Below the pieces are notes generated by a model. That model ran no database searches. It was given only the letters and a program-made list of their open reading frames with translations, and was not told where the DNA came from. Made by a program: the position numbers and the translations under genes. Shown here piece after piece: positions 1 through 8,183 of a DNA stretch of 64,000 nucleotides (positions are counted from its first letter, which is position 1; every line of letters begins with the position of its first letter). Source of the DNA: Eubacteriaceae bacterium (GTDB taxonomy: Bacteria; Bacillota; Clostridia; Peptostreptococcales; Anaerovoracaceae); NCBI GenBank assembly GCA_902362805.1, contig CABIXY010000003.1, positions 281,140 to 345,139 of the forward strand. The letters run 5' to 3'.

Positions 1-421
1 TGGGAACGAGTGCGGTGATGGTTCCTACGGAAGTTCCCATGGAAATGGAGATGAAACAGCCGATGACGAAGAGCCCGATGACGGCGATGCTCGGCGGCAG
101 CAGTGACAGCCCCAGATTGACAGTGCTGTCTACGCCGCCTGCCGCTGAGACAGACCCGGAAAAAGCGCCGGCAGCCAGGAAAATCAGGCACATGGTGATG
201 ATGTTCTCATCTCCCACACCTCTGGCGACGATTGAAAATTTTTCGTTAAATGATTTGCCTCGTGTTTGCATAAAGGCTACAATGAGTGCGATGAGAAACC
301 CAACTACCGCTGGCATAGTATAGAAGTCTTTCAATATGATTCCCGTTCCAAGGAAAAGAACCAGAAAGACCAAAATCGGGAGCAGGGCTAGTCCGTTTGG
401 TTTGATGTTTGATTCGTTCAT
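1..421 (-). CDS. NhaC-type Na+/H+ antiporter, N-terminal part (runs off the window)
   Basis: Reading the minus strand from ATG at 421 gives an unbroken frame of about 140 codons that leaves the window at base 1. The protein opens with a short polar stretch (MNESNIKPNG) and then hydrophobic segments separated by short loops, including SFNEKFSIVARGVGDENII, the loop typical of NhaC-family antiporters where a G.SW/F-type motif precedes the next helix. Such proteins exchange cytoplasmic protons or small solutes for Na+ at the membrane. A purine-rich ribosome site (GGAG) lies just upstream on the minus strand. The assignment rests on the N-terminal third only, so a related C4-dicarboxylate or amino acid carrier of the same superfamily remains possible. 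A broken copy of a similar gene is found at 63301-63555. Confidence 0.7.
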   Translation of the reverse strand, partial: MNESNIKPNGLALLPILVFLVLFLGTGIILKDFYTMPAVVGFLIALIVAFMQTRGKSFNEKFSIVARGVGDENIITMCLIFLAAGAFSGSVSAAGGVDSTVNLGLSLLPPSIAVIGLFVIGCFISISMGTSVGTITALVP

Positions 422-526
422 TTCTATTCTCCTTAATATTGTGGATAATTACGAAAAAAGCCCGGCCTCTGCGGACAAAGGTCGAGCCAAATACTATCGC
501 TTTGCAAGAAATATTTTATCAAAATA

Positions 527-1306
527 TTAACTGTGGTGCAAGGCTAATTTCTTGATTCTATGCTGTCTATAGGGTGAATACAGGAATCCCAGACTGCGAT
601 TGTATGCCTTGAATCCCCATGTGGCAGCAAAAGAATTTCTCTTTTTGTGTTTTCTTAAGAATACCCGTTCTGTTCCGCCAAAAGCAGCGACGCCGCCTTC
701 CTTGACGCATTCGATGAGATCGTCGTTGCATGTGATATCGCGGTCGAATTCGGTAAAGGCCATGCCCACGTATTCTTCCTTGTGAGAATCAGAGCCGCCA
801 AGGCACTGCTTGCCGTATTTTTTTGCCAGCAGCTGGGCAACCTGATTGGCGTGGACGGTTTCGCAGGTATTGAATCCTTCCAGGAAATCGAACTTTCTCA
901 CTAACTGCGGATTCTTGCGCATTTTGTTAAAGAACATGGCACTGGAACTGCGAGCGCCGAATGGATGCGCCGGGCCGAGGATTCCGCCAAAATGATGTAC
1001 AATGCGTTCCAGCATTTCTACGGACATGCCGCGAATCTGCAGAACTCTGAGGCAGAGTTCGTCAGGCATGATGACGAGAAAATGTCCGGCATCTTTTGTA
1101 TCGTACTCTACACCCATCAGTACGACAAAATCATCAGGCATCTGTTCCTTGTTTTGCTGCCAATACCTGAATCCTTTATATGAATCATGGTCTGTGACCA
1201 GCATGCCATCAAAGCCTTTTTCTTGCAACAGCTCGATATATCTTTCGATAGAAATTTTCGAATCAATGGAGCCAGCCTTTGTATGGCAGTGCATATCAAA
1301 TTTCAT
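527..1306 (-). CDS. PHP-domain metal-dependent phosphoesterase
   Basis: A 259-residue protein of the PHP (polymerase and histidinol phosphatase) superfamily, which hydrolyses phosphoester bonds using a cluster of metal ions. The metal-binding signatures are visible in order: HCHTKAG at residues 6-12, LVTDHDS near 40, GVEYDT near 65, GPAHPFG near 105, and GSDSHKEEYVG near 165. The C-terminal 60 residues are basic and outside the core. I chose the ATG at 1306 because AGGAAG precedes it by a suitable distance on the minus strand; a longer frame to 1462 would run into the divergent regulator gene and has no family similarity. The substrate is unknown; stand-alone PHP proteins include nucleoside 3',5'-bisphosphate phosphatases and oligoribonucleases. 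It is divergent from the PucR gene. Confidence 0.85.
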   Translation of the reverse strand: MKFDMHCHTKAGSIDSKISIERYIELLQEKGFDGMLVTDHDSYKGFRYWQQNKEQMPDDFVVLMGVEYDTKDAGHFLVIMPDELCLRVLQIRGMSVEMLERIVHHFGGILGPAHPFGARSSSAMFFNKMRKNPQLVRKFDFLEGFNTCETVHANQVAQLLAKKYGKQCLGGSDSHKEEYVGMAFTEFDRDITCNDDLIECVKEGGVAAFGGTERVFLRKHKKRNSFAATWGFKAYNRSLGFLYSPYRQHRIKKLALHHS

Positions 1307-1410
1307 ATTTATATCACTTCCTTCTTGAATATAGTTTACACCTGTATTAGACTTTATACAAGTTAAGAATTGATGAAAATCATAGTAATTATTTGTGAAT
1401 GAGGTAAATA

Positions 1411-2562
1411 ATGTTTGTATCCTTGGAAGAAATTTTAAAAAACGCCATGTTTGATGACGCAAAGGTTTTGGCCGGCAGCAGAGGTTTAAACAAAAAAATC
1501 AAACGAATTTCCGTCTTTGACTGTCCCTGCAACAGAAATCTTGTTGACAGAGACATCATTGCAGCAGGCGATGTGTTTATTACCTGTCTCGATCAATTTA
1601 AATATGAGACGGAGAACATCTACGAGTATTTAGATACTTTAATTAAGACAGAGTGCTCTGGTCTCTTTGTGGTAACAGATGATATGCTGTACGTTTTAAC
1701 TGATGACATTTTGCAATGCTGCGACCGCAGCAACTTTCCCGTTGTTTTAATTCCGGAAGATATTCCTTATGCGGCAATTATAGATACCGTTAACAAATAT
1801 ATTTCCATCGACAATTTAAATGCCATCAACACCCTGAAAATTGAAAAAATCATGTATGGCAATGTTCACCCCGGCGAGAAGATGGAAATTCTCTACAGCA
1901 TCAACCCGAATATGAAGAACTATCTGCGCGTGATCGAAGTCGAAGGAGACTTCAATTCTGACATCGCTCAAGTGGAACTGCATTTTTATTATTTGAAACA
2001 AAAAAACGATATCTACGTGAGAAGTAACAATCAACAGATTTTTATTCTCAGCGATGATGACGAAAAGTCCCTTCGCCGTCATTCTGACGTAACTTCTATC
2101 CGCATCAAAGAGTTCATCAGTGAACCGGTGATGGGCTATAGCAGAATATACAACAGAAAGGACATCGGCAAAGCTTTGGAAGAGGCAAAAAGGGCCTTAG
2201 AAACCGCCAGGACCATGAACATGTCCTCTCAGAACTATGACCCGCTCTCGGTGCTGCAGCTGCTTTTGACTGTGAAAGATACACAGGAAGCCCATGACTT
2301 TTACAAAGCTTATGTCGACGCCATCAGGCAGAAAGTGTCAATAGAGAATGTAAAGGAAATCCTGCTGACCATGGAAGTCTATGTCGCCAATTCCGGCAAT
2401 TTTCAAGCGGCTGCCCTGGAAATGAATCAGCACGAAAATACCATCCGCTATCGGGTGAACAAAGTGAAAGCGGCTCTGGGCATGGAGAATGACAACGTGA
2501 AATTTCATGAGACAGTAGCTGTGGCTGTCAAACTGCGGACGCTGATCAACGAAAAACTCTGA
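1411..2562 (+). CDS. PucR-family transcriptional regulator
   Basis: A 383-residue PucR/CdaR-type regulator. The N-terminal 120 residues match the purine-catabolism regulator-like domain (starting FVSLEEILKNAMFDDAKVLAG), the middle is a GGDEF-like fold without the GGDEF motif, and the C-terminus (about 325-380) is the PucR helix-turn-helix with the characteristic ENTIRYRVNKV stretch. These proteins usually activate catabolic genes for purines, sugar acids or amino acids in response to a substrate. The ATG has a GAGGT ribosome site. It is followed after 101 bases by a CodB-type permease on the same strand, so regulation of nucleobase or related uptake is a sensible inference. The PHP gene is divergent from it with about 100 bases between, so the two may share a control region. 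Confidence 0.85.
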   Translation: MFVSLEEILKNAMFDDAKVLAGSRGLNKKIKRISVFDCPCNRNLVDRDIIAAGDVFITCLDQFKYETENIYEYLDTLIKTECSGLFVVTDDMLYVLTDDILQCCDRSNFPVVLIPEDIPYAAIIDTVNKYISIDNLNAINTLKIEKIMYGNVHPGEKMEILYSINPNMKNYLRVIEVEGDFNSDIAQVELHFYYLKQKNDIYVRSNNQQIFILSDDDEKSLRRHSDVTSIRIKEFISEPVMGYSRIYNRKDIGKALEEAKRALETARTMNMSSQNYDPLSVLQLLLTVKDTQEAHDFYKAYVDAIRQKVSIENVKEILLTMEVYVANSGNFQAAALEMNQHENTIRYRVNKVKAALGMENDNVKFHETVAVAVKLRTLINEKL

Positions 2563-2663
2563 TTGAAATTATTTTAAAAAAACCATCATTATTTTAAAAT
2601 AATAATAAAGTGGTTTCCTTCGAAAATTTGTATAATTTAGAAAAATCACATTGGAGGAGACCT

Positions 2664-3947
2664 ATGGACGAGAAGAAAAAAAGAGGCAGCAATATAGAGA
2701 CGACGACTCTTGAGAAGGTGCCTGTGGAAGAACGAAAAAATTGGATCGACGTCGCATTAATTCAGGCTGGCATCATGATTTGTGTGCCAAGCCTGCTGCT
2801 TGGAGGCATTCTGGCAGAGAGCATGTCACTGACAAATGCCATTCTTTCTGGCGTTGTAGGATATATCATTGTCATCGTGTTGTTCTGCCTGATGGGTATC
2901 ATGGGAAGCGATTTGGGTGTGCCCACCTGCGTAACGGCCATCGGCGGCTTTGGCAAAAAAGGAGCGAGGTTCATCATCAGTACGTTAATCTTTATCTCCA
3001 TGATCGGTTGGTTTGCCGTGCAGACCAGCGTCTGTGGCGATGCGTTTTCCAATCTGATTGACCAATTTTTCCATGTAAACGTGTCCCCGATCATATCCAT
3101 GATTATTTGGGGATTGATCATGCTGATTACGGCAGTTTACGGCATCAATGCACTGGACAAACTGAACAAAATTGCAGTGCCCGCCCTGTTTATTGTTACG
3201 ATTGTTGGCTGCATCATGGCACTGAACAAATATGGAACACAGCAGCTGTCAGTTAATCCAGCGGTACCGTCTATGTCGTTTATCGATGGAATCGTATTGA
3301 CCGTCAGCTTTATGGCGGCAGGCTGTCTCGCAGCTTCTGATATCACCAGATACCAGAGAACGAGAAAAGATACGATTATCTCAAGTTCGCTGGGTGTGGC
3401 ACCAGCTGGTGTTTTGATGGTGGTTCTGGGCGCAATCATGACCAGAGTCGCTCAGCAGTATGACATCACTTTAGTATTTTGCGAGATTGGCATTCCAATT
3501 ATCGGCATGCTGGTTTTGATTTCAGCCACTTGGACGACCAATACGACCAATGCTTATTCAGGCGGCATCAATGCCGTTTTGATGTTCAACCTGGCGGAGA
3601 ATAAGCGGGCGGCAGCAACCATGGTCGCTGGGCTCATCGGTACGGTCTGCGCGGTGCTGGGCCTGGCAGACCATTTTGAGGATTTCCTCTACATATTGGG
3701 TGATGCACTGCTGCCGACCATGGGCGTCATTTTGGCCGACTACTGGATTATCGGCAGAGGAAAGCCGGAGAATTACAGGATGCCGGAGGGTTTCAACTGG
3801 ATTGGCATCTTATCATGGCTCTGTGGTTATGCGGTCATCAAATTGATTCCTTATGGCGTACCTTTTGCACAAGGCATCATCACAGCTGCGGTCTTATACA
3901 TAATCTTGGCAAAGGTGGTCAAAAGACCGCAGGACAAATTGAATTAG
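2664..3947 (+). CDS. CodB-type NCS1 cytosine/purine permease
   Basis: A 427-residue integral membrane protein with about twelve hydrophobic segments, of the NCS1 nucleobase:cation symporter family and close in style to cytosine permease CodB (N-terminal RKNWIDVALIQAGI, then GVPTCVTAIGGFGKKGAR and TTNTTNAYSGGINAV). It would import cytosine, a purine, hydantoin or thiamine-precursor-like compound across the cytoplasmic membrane. The ATG at 2664 is chosen over a GTG 18 codons upstream because GGAGGAG sits at the correct spacing. The gene stops at TAG. Its position behind a PucR regulator supports a nucleobase or related nitrogen compound as the substrate; the exact substrate cannot be read from sequence. 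Confidence 0.8.
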   Translation: MDEKKKRGSNIETTTLEKVPVEERKNWIDVALIQAGIMICVPSLLLGGILAESMSLTNAILSGVVGYIIVIVLFCLMGIMGSDLGVPTCVTAIGGFGKKGARFIISTLIFISMIGWFAVQTSVCGDAFSNLIDQFFHVNVSPIISMIIWGLIMLITAVYGINALDKLNKIAVPALFIVTIVGCIMALNKYGTQQLSVNPAVPSMSFIDGIVLTVSFMAAGCLAASDITRYQRTRKDTIISSSLGVAPAGVLMVVLGAIMTRVAQQYDITLVFCEIGIPIIGMLVLISATWTTNTTNAYSGGINAVLMFNLAENKRAAATMVAGLIGTVCAVLGLADHFEDFLYILGDALLPTMGVILADYWIIGRGKPENYRMPEGFNWIGILSWLCGYAVIKLIPYGVPFAQGIITAAVLYIILAKVVKRPQDKLN

Positions 3948-4355
3948 CAGTGGATAGGATTGACGATGACAAAAGAGGTGCACGTTTGATTCGCCTGTTT
4001 GGTTCGCAGCGCCAAGATTTGCCTGAAAGTGCCTTGAAATCAAGTCATTCAGGCGGAGTTCGAGAATTGGCAGGGGTATAGCAGTGCAAAAGCGCCTGTG
4101 AGAAGGCAAAAAAGTAATCGAAAGATAGATGCGTGAATTATATAATATGAACGAGTAGCATTGTTTTAGCTGTACTTAATGAATTTTTTCGTCCTGAAAC
4201 CCTTTGATGGGCAGGAGGAAATGAAAGAGATAGCGCAAAGGCAGGGAAATCCGCCCGAATCAGACCTAAAGTCGGATGATTGAGGCGGATTTTCTATGAT
4301 TGCTGTGTAATATACGGAGGTGGGGTATACTTTGGACGATTTTACTAAATTCATA
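3948..4355. other. Intergenic stretch with one terminator-like hairpin
   Basis: No convincing gene is visible in these 400 bases. A stem formed by AAATCCGCC (4247-4255) and GGCGGATTT (4284-4292), followed by TTTTC, could end transcription of the permease gene. The rest has short open frames with no recognisable similarity. Confidence 0.4.
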
Positions 4356-4398
4356 TTGACAAAAGATGGAGATTATAGTATAGTTAGTTAAAGCTAAC
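4356..4398 (+). promoter_or_regulatory. Sigma-A promoter overlapped by 16-bp operator (DUF3793-flavodoxin)
   Basis: TTGACA (4356-4361), a 17-base spacer and TATAGT (4379-4384) make a near-consensus housekeeping promoter. The -10 end overlaps a dyad, GTTAGTTAAAGCTAAC (4383-4398), that matches the perfect palindrome at 4505-4520 in 14 of 16 positions. The TTAG...CTAA architecture resembles DtxR/IdeR-type metal-repressor boxes, which suggests iron control; that identification is inference. Confidence 0.65.
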
Positions 4399-4457
4399 CG
4401 AATGAGAAAACGGATAGTTTATAGTTCTCCTTAAGTGATTTTGATTAACGAATGTGT

Positions 4458-4520
4458 AGTCTGTAGGCGGGCATATAACATGCCCGCTTCCTATAGACTA
4501 AGCGGTTAGCTATAGCTAAC
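4458..4520 (+). promoter_or_regulatory. Leader hairpin and second copy of the 16-bp operator
   Basis: The leader holds a long hairpin: AGTCTGTAGG pairs with CCTATAGACT, and inside it CGGGCA pairs with TGCCCG (4458-4499). No T-run follows, so it is not an obvious terminator. Six bases later the sequence GTTAGCTATAGCTAAC (4505-4520) is a perfect 16-bp palindrome, the same operator type that overlaps the promoter. A repressor bound at both sites could form a roadblock or loop. Confidence 0.6.
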
Positions 4521-4544
4521 TAGACGGAAAGGAAGACAGTATCT

Positions 4545-5093
4545 ATGGAAGATTATTTGATTGAGCATTGTTCTCCAACTTTGGCATCGTTGAAAACGGC
4601 CAATTTATTTAACTACATATATGATGCAGATGAGCAATTGCATGCATATATCGATGAGTTAAACCGAGATCTGCGGGGAAAAGGCGTTTCGATTGTGATA
4701 TTGAGAAAATATGAGCGCAGCGCTTTGATCTATGTCTATCGGGAAAAAAAGCTGCAGGCGGATTTGGCGCAGAATGGTGTCGAGGATTTTCTCAAGAATT
4801 TTGGCTATGAAAAATTTTCTGCGGGCGAGGCTATTTCAGTCTTACAGACACGTTTTGAGAAAGAAGGAACGTTTCCTCACGAAATCGGCATTTTTTTAGG
4901 ATATCCTTTGGGCGATGTGATCGGGTTTATTGAAAATGCTGGCAGAAACAGCAAGTGCAGCGGCTGCTGGAAGGTGTACTGCAATGAATGTGAAGCAGTC
5001 AGGCTATTTGCTAAATATGAAAAATGTAAAGAGGTCTATAAGCGTCTTTTTCATCAGGGAAAGACCGCTTGGCAACTGACAGTTGCTGTATAA
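4545..5093 (+). CDS. DUF3793 family protein
   Basis: A 182-residue soluble protein of DUF3793, a family of unknown biochemical role found in anaerobic Firmicutes and commonly next to flavodoxin or ferrous-iron transport genes. Recognisable parts are an N-terminal LIEHCSPTLASLKTANLF, a central ILRKYERSALIYVYR, and a FLGYPLGDVIGFI motif followed by two CxxC-like pairs (KCSGCWKVYCNEC). The Cys cluster could bind a metal or heme-related ligand, but this is not shown. It is the first gene behind the operator-flanked promoter and is followed by a flavodoxin after 23 bases, so the pair probably forms one transcript induced under metal (likely iron) limitation. Confidence 0.8.
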   Translation: MEDYLIEHCSPTLASLKTANLFNYIYDADEQLHAYIDELNRDLRGKGVSIVILRKYERSALIYVYREKKLQADLAQNGVEDFLKNFGYEKFSAGEAISVLQTRFEKEGTFPHEIGIFLGYPLGDVIGFIENAGRNSKCSGCWKVYCNECEAVRLFAKYEKCKEVYKRLFHQGKTAWQLTVAV

Positions 5094-5116
5094 ATATAAA
5101 GAAAGAGGTATGAATA

Positions 5117-5539
5117 ATGAGTAAGATCGCAGTGGTATATTGGAGTGGAACTGGCAATACCGAAAAGATGGCAGAACTGGTTGCAGCAGGTATCAAAGAT
5201 GGAGGGGGAGATGTGACAAGCTTTCAAGCGGCGGAATTCTCCGCAGAATTAATGGATCACTATGATGCAGTTGCCTTCGGCTGCCCGTCCATGGGCGCGG
5301 AAGAATTGGAAGAGGCAGAATTTGCACCTCTCTTTGAGCAGTGTGAGAAAAAATTGAAGGGCAAGAAGATTGCTTTATTTGGTTCTTATGGCTGGGGAGA
5401 TGGAGAGTGGATGCGCTGCTGGGAGGACCGCTGCATTGAGGATGAAGCCGTCATCGCCTGCCCGTGTGTGATCTGCAATGAGGCACCTGATGAAACTGCG
5501 TAGCAGGAATGCAAAGCACTTGGAAAATCCTTGCTTTAA
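5117..5539 (+). CDS. Flavodoxin with an in-frame TAG near the C-terminus
   Basis: Short-chain flavodoxin, an FMN electron carrier that replaces ferredoxin when iron is scarce. The FMN phosphate loop (VVYWSGTGNTEKM, residues 5-17), the GCPSMGAEELEEAEF loop and the FGSYGWGDGEW loop are all present. After 128 codons a TAG (5501-5503) interrupts the frame, but the next 11 codons read QECKALGKSLL and then TAA, which is the normal final helix of this family (typical ending: NEAPD followed by an E/ACK.LGK.L helix). Without read-through the last helix is lost. Because two pyrrolysine methyltransferase genes are present in the same window, TAG here may be read as pyrrolysine (residue 129); a simple nonsense mutation or sequencing error is the alternative. 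The family's usual length is about 140 residues, which matches the read-through product. Confidence 0.75.
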
Positions 5540-5573
5540 GTATTGCTGGCGTAAAGATCAATATAACCTCAAC

Positions 5574-5629
5574 GGGGAACTGCTTTGAGCTGATTTTATA
5601 TTCGGCTGCGAGAGCAGTTCCCCGTTTTT
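5574..5629 (+). terminator. Rho-independent terminator after flavodoxin
   Basis: GGGGAACTGCT (5574-5584) pairs perfectly with AGCAGTTCCCC (5613-5623) and is followed by GTTTTT. The loop is unusually long (28 bases) but can form a smaller internal stem. It separates the flavodoxin from the convergent phzF-like gene. Confidence 0.75.
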
Positions 5630-5631
5630 CG

Positions 5632-6408
5632 TCATTCTTTAAGAATCTCCGCTTCCGCGAAAAGAGCTGCCTTTCCGCTCAGTATCGTACGTTCTCCAGC
5701 GTAACGACAATAGAGAACGCCGCCCCGCTTTGAGGCCTGATATGCAGTAAGCTGATTCTTCCCCAGCTTGTCCGCCCATAATGGAATGACATGACAGTGG
5801 CCACGGCCGCAGACGGGGTCTTCTGTCACATTGCATTTTGGCGCGAAGGTGCGGGTTACGCAGTCATTGACGTCACCTTTTGCTGTAACGTGGAGCAAAA
5901 GGCCAGCTAGCTGGCGAATTTTCTCCTGATCGCCTGTAACATTTTTTACCTGTTCTTCACTTGCAAGGACACAGACCATATCTTCACCTAGGTACACTTC
6001 CATGGGCTTTATACCGATGGCTTCAATGATTTCCTGCGTGATAGGAGCAGGCGACAGTGAAAAGGATGGGAAATCCATAGAGAAGAGATCGTCCTCTTTC
6101 TTGACTGTCAGAGTGCCGCTGAGGGTTTTGAAGTGAATTTCCTTCAATGCCGTCTCTGCAAATGTAGTGATGACATATGCAGTGGCAAGAGTGGCGTGAC
6201 CGCAGAGATTGACTTCACCTCCGGGAGTAAACCAGCGCAGATGATAATCTTCGCCCTCTTTTACGGCAAAGGCTGTCTCCGACAGATTGTTTTCGATGGC
6301 GATTTTCTGCATGAGTTCTTCAGGAATCCACTGTTCCATCACACAGACGGCTGCCGGGTTCCCGGAAAAGACCTGATCTGTAAAGGCGTCTACGATATAT
6401 TGTTTCAT
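5632..6408 (-). CDS. PhzF-family isomerase/epimerase
   Basis: A 258-residue PhzF-like protein with two diaminopimelate-epimerase-type halves. Family marks are QVFSGNPAAVC near residue 12, NLSETAF near 41 (the conserved glutamate acts as general acid/base in PhzF), FTPGGEVNLCGHATLA near 60 and GRGHCHVIPLW near 200. Such proteins catalyse isomerisation of small cyclic or amino acid-like substrates; most chromosomal copies have no known substrate. It is divergent from a MocR-type regulator, with a perfect inverted repeat in the shared control region, which makes it the likely target of that regulator. Confidence 0.85.
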   Translation of the reverse strand: MKQYIVDAFTDQVFSGNPAAVCVMEQWIPEELMQKIAIENNLSETAFAVKEGEDYHLRWFTPGGEVNLCGHATLATAYVITTFAETALKEIHFKTLSGTLTVKKEDDLFSMDFPSFSLSPAPITQEIIEAIGIKPMEVYLGEDMVCVLASEEQVKNVTGDQEKIRQLAGLLLHVTAKGDVNDCVTRTFAPKCNVTEDPVCGRGHCHVIPLWADKLGKNQLTAYQASKRGGVLYCRYAGERTILSGKAALFAEAEILKE

Positions 6409-6476
6409 TGTTTATCCTCCGTTTCCATCTATTTATCTATTGATCTACTTGCCCTCAGTGTATCATCGTAGTACAA

Positions 6477-6502
6477 TACATACAATATAAAAATTGTATG
6501 TA
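6477..6502. promoter_or_regulatory. Inverted-repeat operator between phzF-like and mocR-like genes
   Basis: TACATACAAT (6477-6486) and ATTGTATGTA (6493-6502) are perfect 10-base arms around a 6-base AT spacer, placed in the 118-base gap between the divergent genes. The site lies 24 bases before the regulator start, so it could mediate both autoregulation and control of the phzF-like gene. Confidence 0.65.
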
Positions 6503-6526
6503 CAACAATGAGGGGAGGAGAATCTG

Positions 6527-7918
6527 ATGCCGATAAATTCATTCGATCAATACCCATTGACATGGAAGCCTGAGAAGCATCGGCTGAAACAGCCGTATTA
6601 TAAAGCACTGGCTGCGGACCTGGAGAACAAAATCAAAAGCGGGGCGCTGAAGCCAGGAACGAAACTGCCGCCTCAGCGTGAAATTGCAGATTATTTAGAT
6701 TTGAATTATACGACCATCACCAGGGTCTATGAGGTCTGCAAAAAGAAAGGTCTGATTTACGGCACCACGGGAAAGGGCACTTTTGTTTCGCCCCACTCTT
6801 CAGAAGACATCACCATCACCACGTCTAATCTCGATAGCCAATGTATCGAGATGGGGGCTGTCAACGGCTTCAGCGAATACAGTGAACTTGTGGAACGAGC
6901 TACCCAAACGGTGGTAGAAAGAGGATACCTGCGCGACCTGTATGGGTATTCGCAGCCAGCAGGCCATCCTCATCAGATTGCGGCGGGAATCAGATGGATG
7001 GGACAGCTGGGCGTTCATGGCGATCACGATCATACCGCCATCTTTTCAGGTGCTCAGAATGCCCTGACCGTAGCCTTGATCTCTCTGTTTTCACCAGGTG
7101 ACAGATTGGCCACGGATCGTTACACTTATTCCAATCTGATTGAATTAGCGAAGATGCTCCATATTGTTCTGGTTCCTATAGAAGGGGATCAGGAGGGAAT
7201 GCGGGCCGACGAACTAAAGAAACAGTGTGCTGCCAGCAGGTTGAAAGGGGTCTATCTCATGCCATCCTGCGCCAACCCGACAACGGTGACTATCTCGGAA
7301 AGACGACGGAAAGAACTGGCGGCGATCATCAAAAGGTATGACTTGATTTTGCTGGAAGATGATATTTCCGCCTGGCTGACTGCGTCCGGCGGCGAAAGGG
7401 AGACCTCCCTGTTCGACCTGTTAAAAGGAGAGAGTATCTATATCTGCGGCATGACCAAAAGCTTGTGCCCGGGGCTAAGGGTTGCGTATATGACTTTTGG
7501 GGAACGTTTTAGACGGGAAATCCTTCACGGGTTGTTTAATGCAAACATCAAGACCTCTTCCCTCGATGCAGAGATCATCACGGAACTGATTTTAAGTGGC
7601 GATGCTTATAAAATCGCTATGCGTAAAAGAGGGATGACGGAGAAGGCCTGTGCGTTGTTTTCAGAGGTGTTCCCAAGAGAAGACGGGGAACCGTGGAAAG
7701 TCAGCTACTATCAGTGGCTGCCCATTGCAACATCAAAATCTTTTCGCCAGGTGGAGGAGGATTTGCTGGAACGAGGGCTTCGCGTCTATCACTCTGAACG
7801 GTTCGCGGTGACAGAAAACAAGCGCCAAAAGTACCTGCGGGTGGCGCTTTGTTCTGCAGGGAGTATGCATAAGCTATCAAAAGGATTGCAGGCGCTCAAA
7901 GATTATTTAGAGGAGTAG
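6527..7918 (+). CDS. MocR-type regulator (GntR HTH fused to PLP aminotransferase fold)
   Basis: A 463-residue fusion regulator. Residues about 20-95 form a GntR winged helix-turn-helix (GTKLPPQREIADYLDLNYTT, then a GTTGKGTFV wing), and residues 120-460 have a fold-type I aminotransferase domain. The PLP lysine is seen in GMTKSLCPGLRVAYM near residue 320, and the conserved LLEDDISAWL stretch carries the cofactor-ring aspartate. MocR proteins sense an amino acid, GABA or PLP through this domain and act as activators or repressors. The gene is divergent from a phzF-like isomerase and stops at TAG. Start: ATG at 6527 behind GGGGAGGAG. Confidence 0.9.
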   Translation: MPINSFDQYPLTWKPEKHRLKQPYYKALAADLENKIKSGALKPGTKLPPQREIADYLDLNYTTITRVYEVCKKKGLIYGTTGKGTFVSPHSSEDITITTSNLDSQCIEMGAVNGFSEYSELVERATQTVVERGYLRDLYGYSQPAGHPHQIAAGIRWMGQLGVHGDHDHTAIFSGAQNALTVALISLFSPGDRLATDRYTYSNLIELAKMLHIVLVPIEGDQEGMRADELKKQCAASRLKGVYLMPSCANPTTVTISERRRKELAAIIKRYDLILLEDDISAWLTASGGERETSLFDLLKGESIYICGMTKSLCPGLRVAYMTFGERFRREILHGLFNANIKTSSLDAEIITELILSGDAYKIAMRKRGMTEKACALFSEVFPREDGEPWKVSYYQWLPIATSKSFRQVEEDLLERGLRVYHSERFAVTENKRQKYLRVALCSAGSMHKLSKGLQALKDYLEE

Positions 7919-7992
7919 TGGGCACTGTCTTGCTGAAACCCTTTTTTCTTAATATTTCTATTATCATAACATAGGGGCGCAATACACCAAAA

Positions 7993-8015
7993 GACCTCAT
8001 CTGACGATGAGGCCT
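7993..8015 (-). terminator. Possible terminator downstream of lysR-type gene
   Basis: GACCTCATC and GATGAGGCC form a 9-base stem with a TGAC loop. Read on the minus strand it is followed by TTTTGG. It lies about 170 bases past the end of the minus-strand LysR gene. The rest of the gap 7919-8183 shows nothing else. Confidence 0.4.
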
Positions 8016-8183
8016 CCTGGCTGCGATATTTTATTTAATTAAGAAAGAACGTTCAAAAGAAATTATCTCGTAACCCTGTATCCTTTTGACACTCTTAGTA
8101 TAGCAATCTTTTGTGACGAGTATGCGAAGAACGGTTAACGTTTTTGTGGCGCTTTTGTCAAGGGAAAATGGTAATACCATTCT

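Noticed and set aside
3815..4081. 88-codon plus-strand frame at the end of the permease
   Set aside because: Begins inside the permease in another frame; no similarity or ribosome site.
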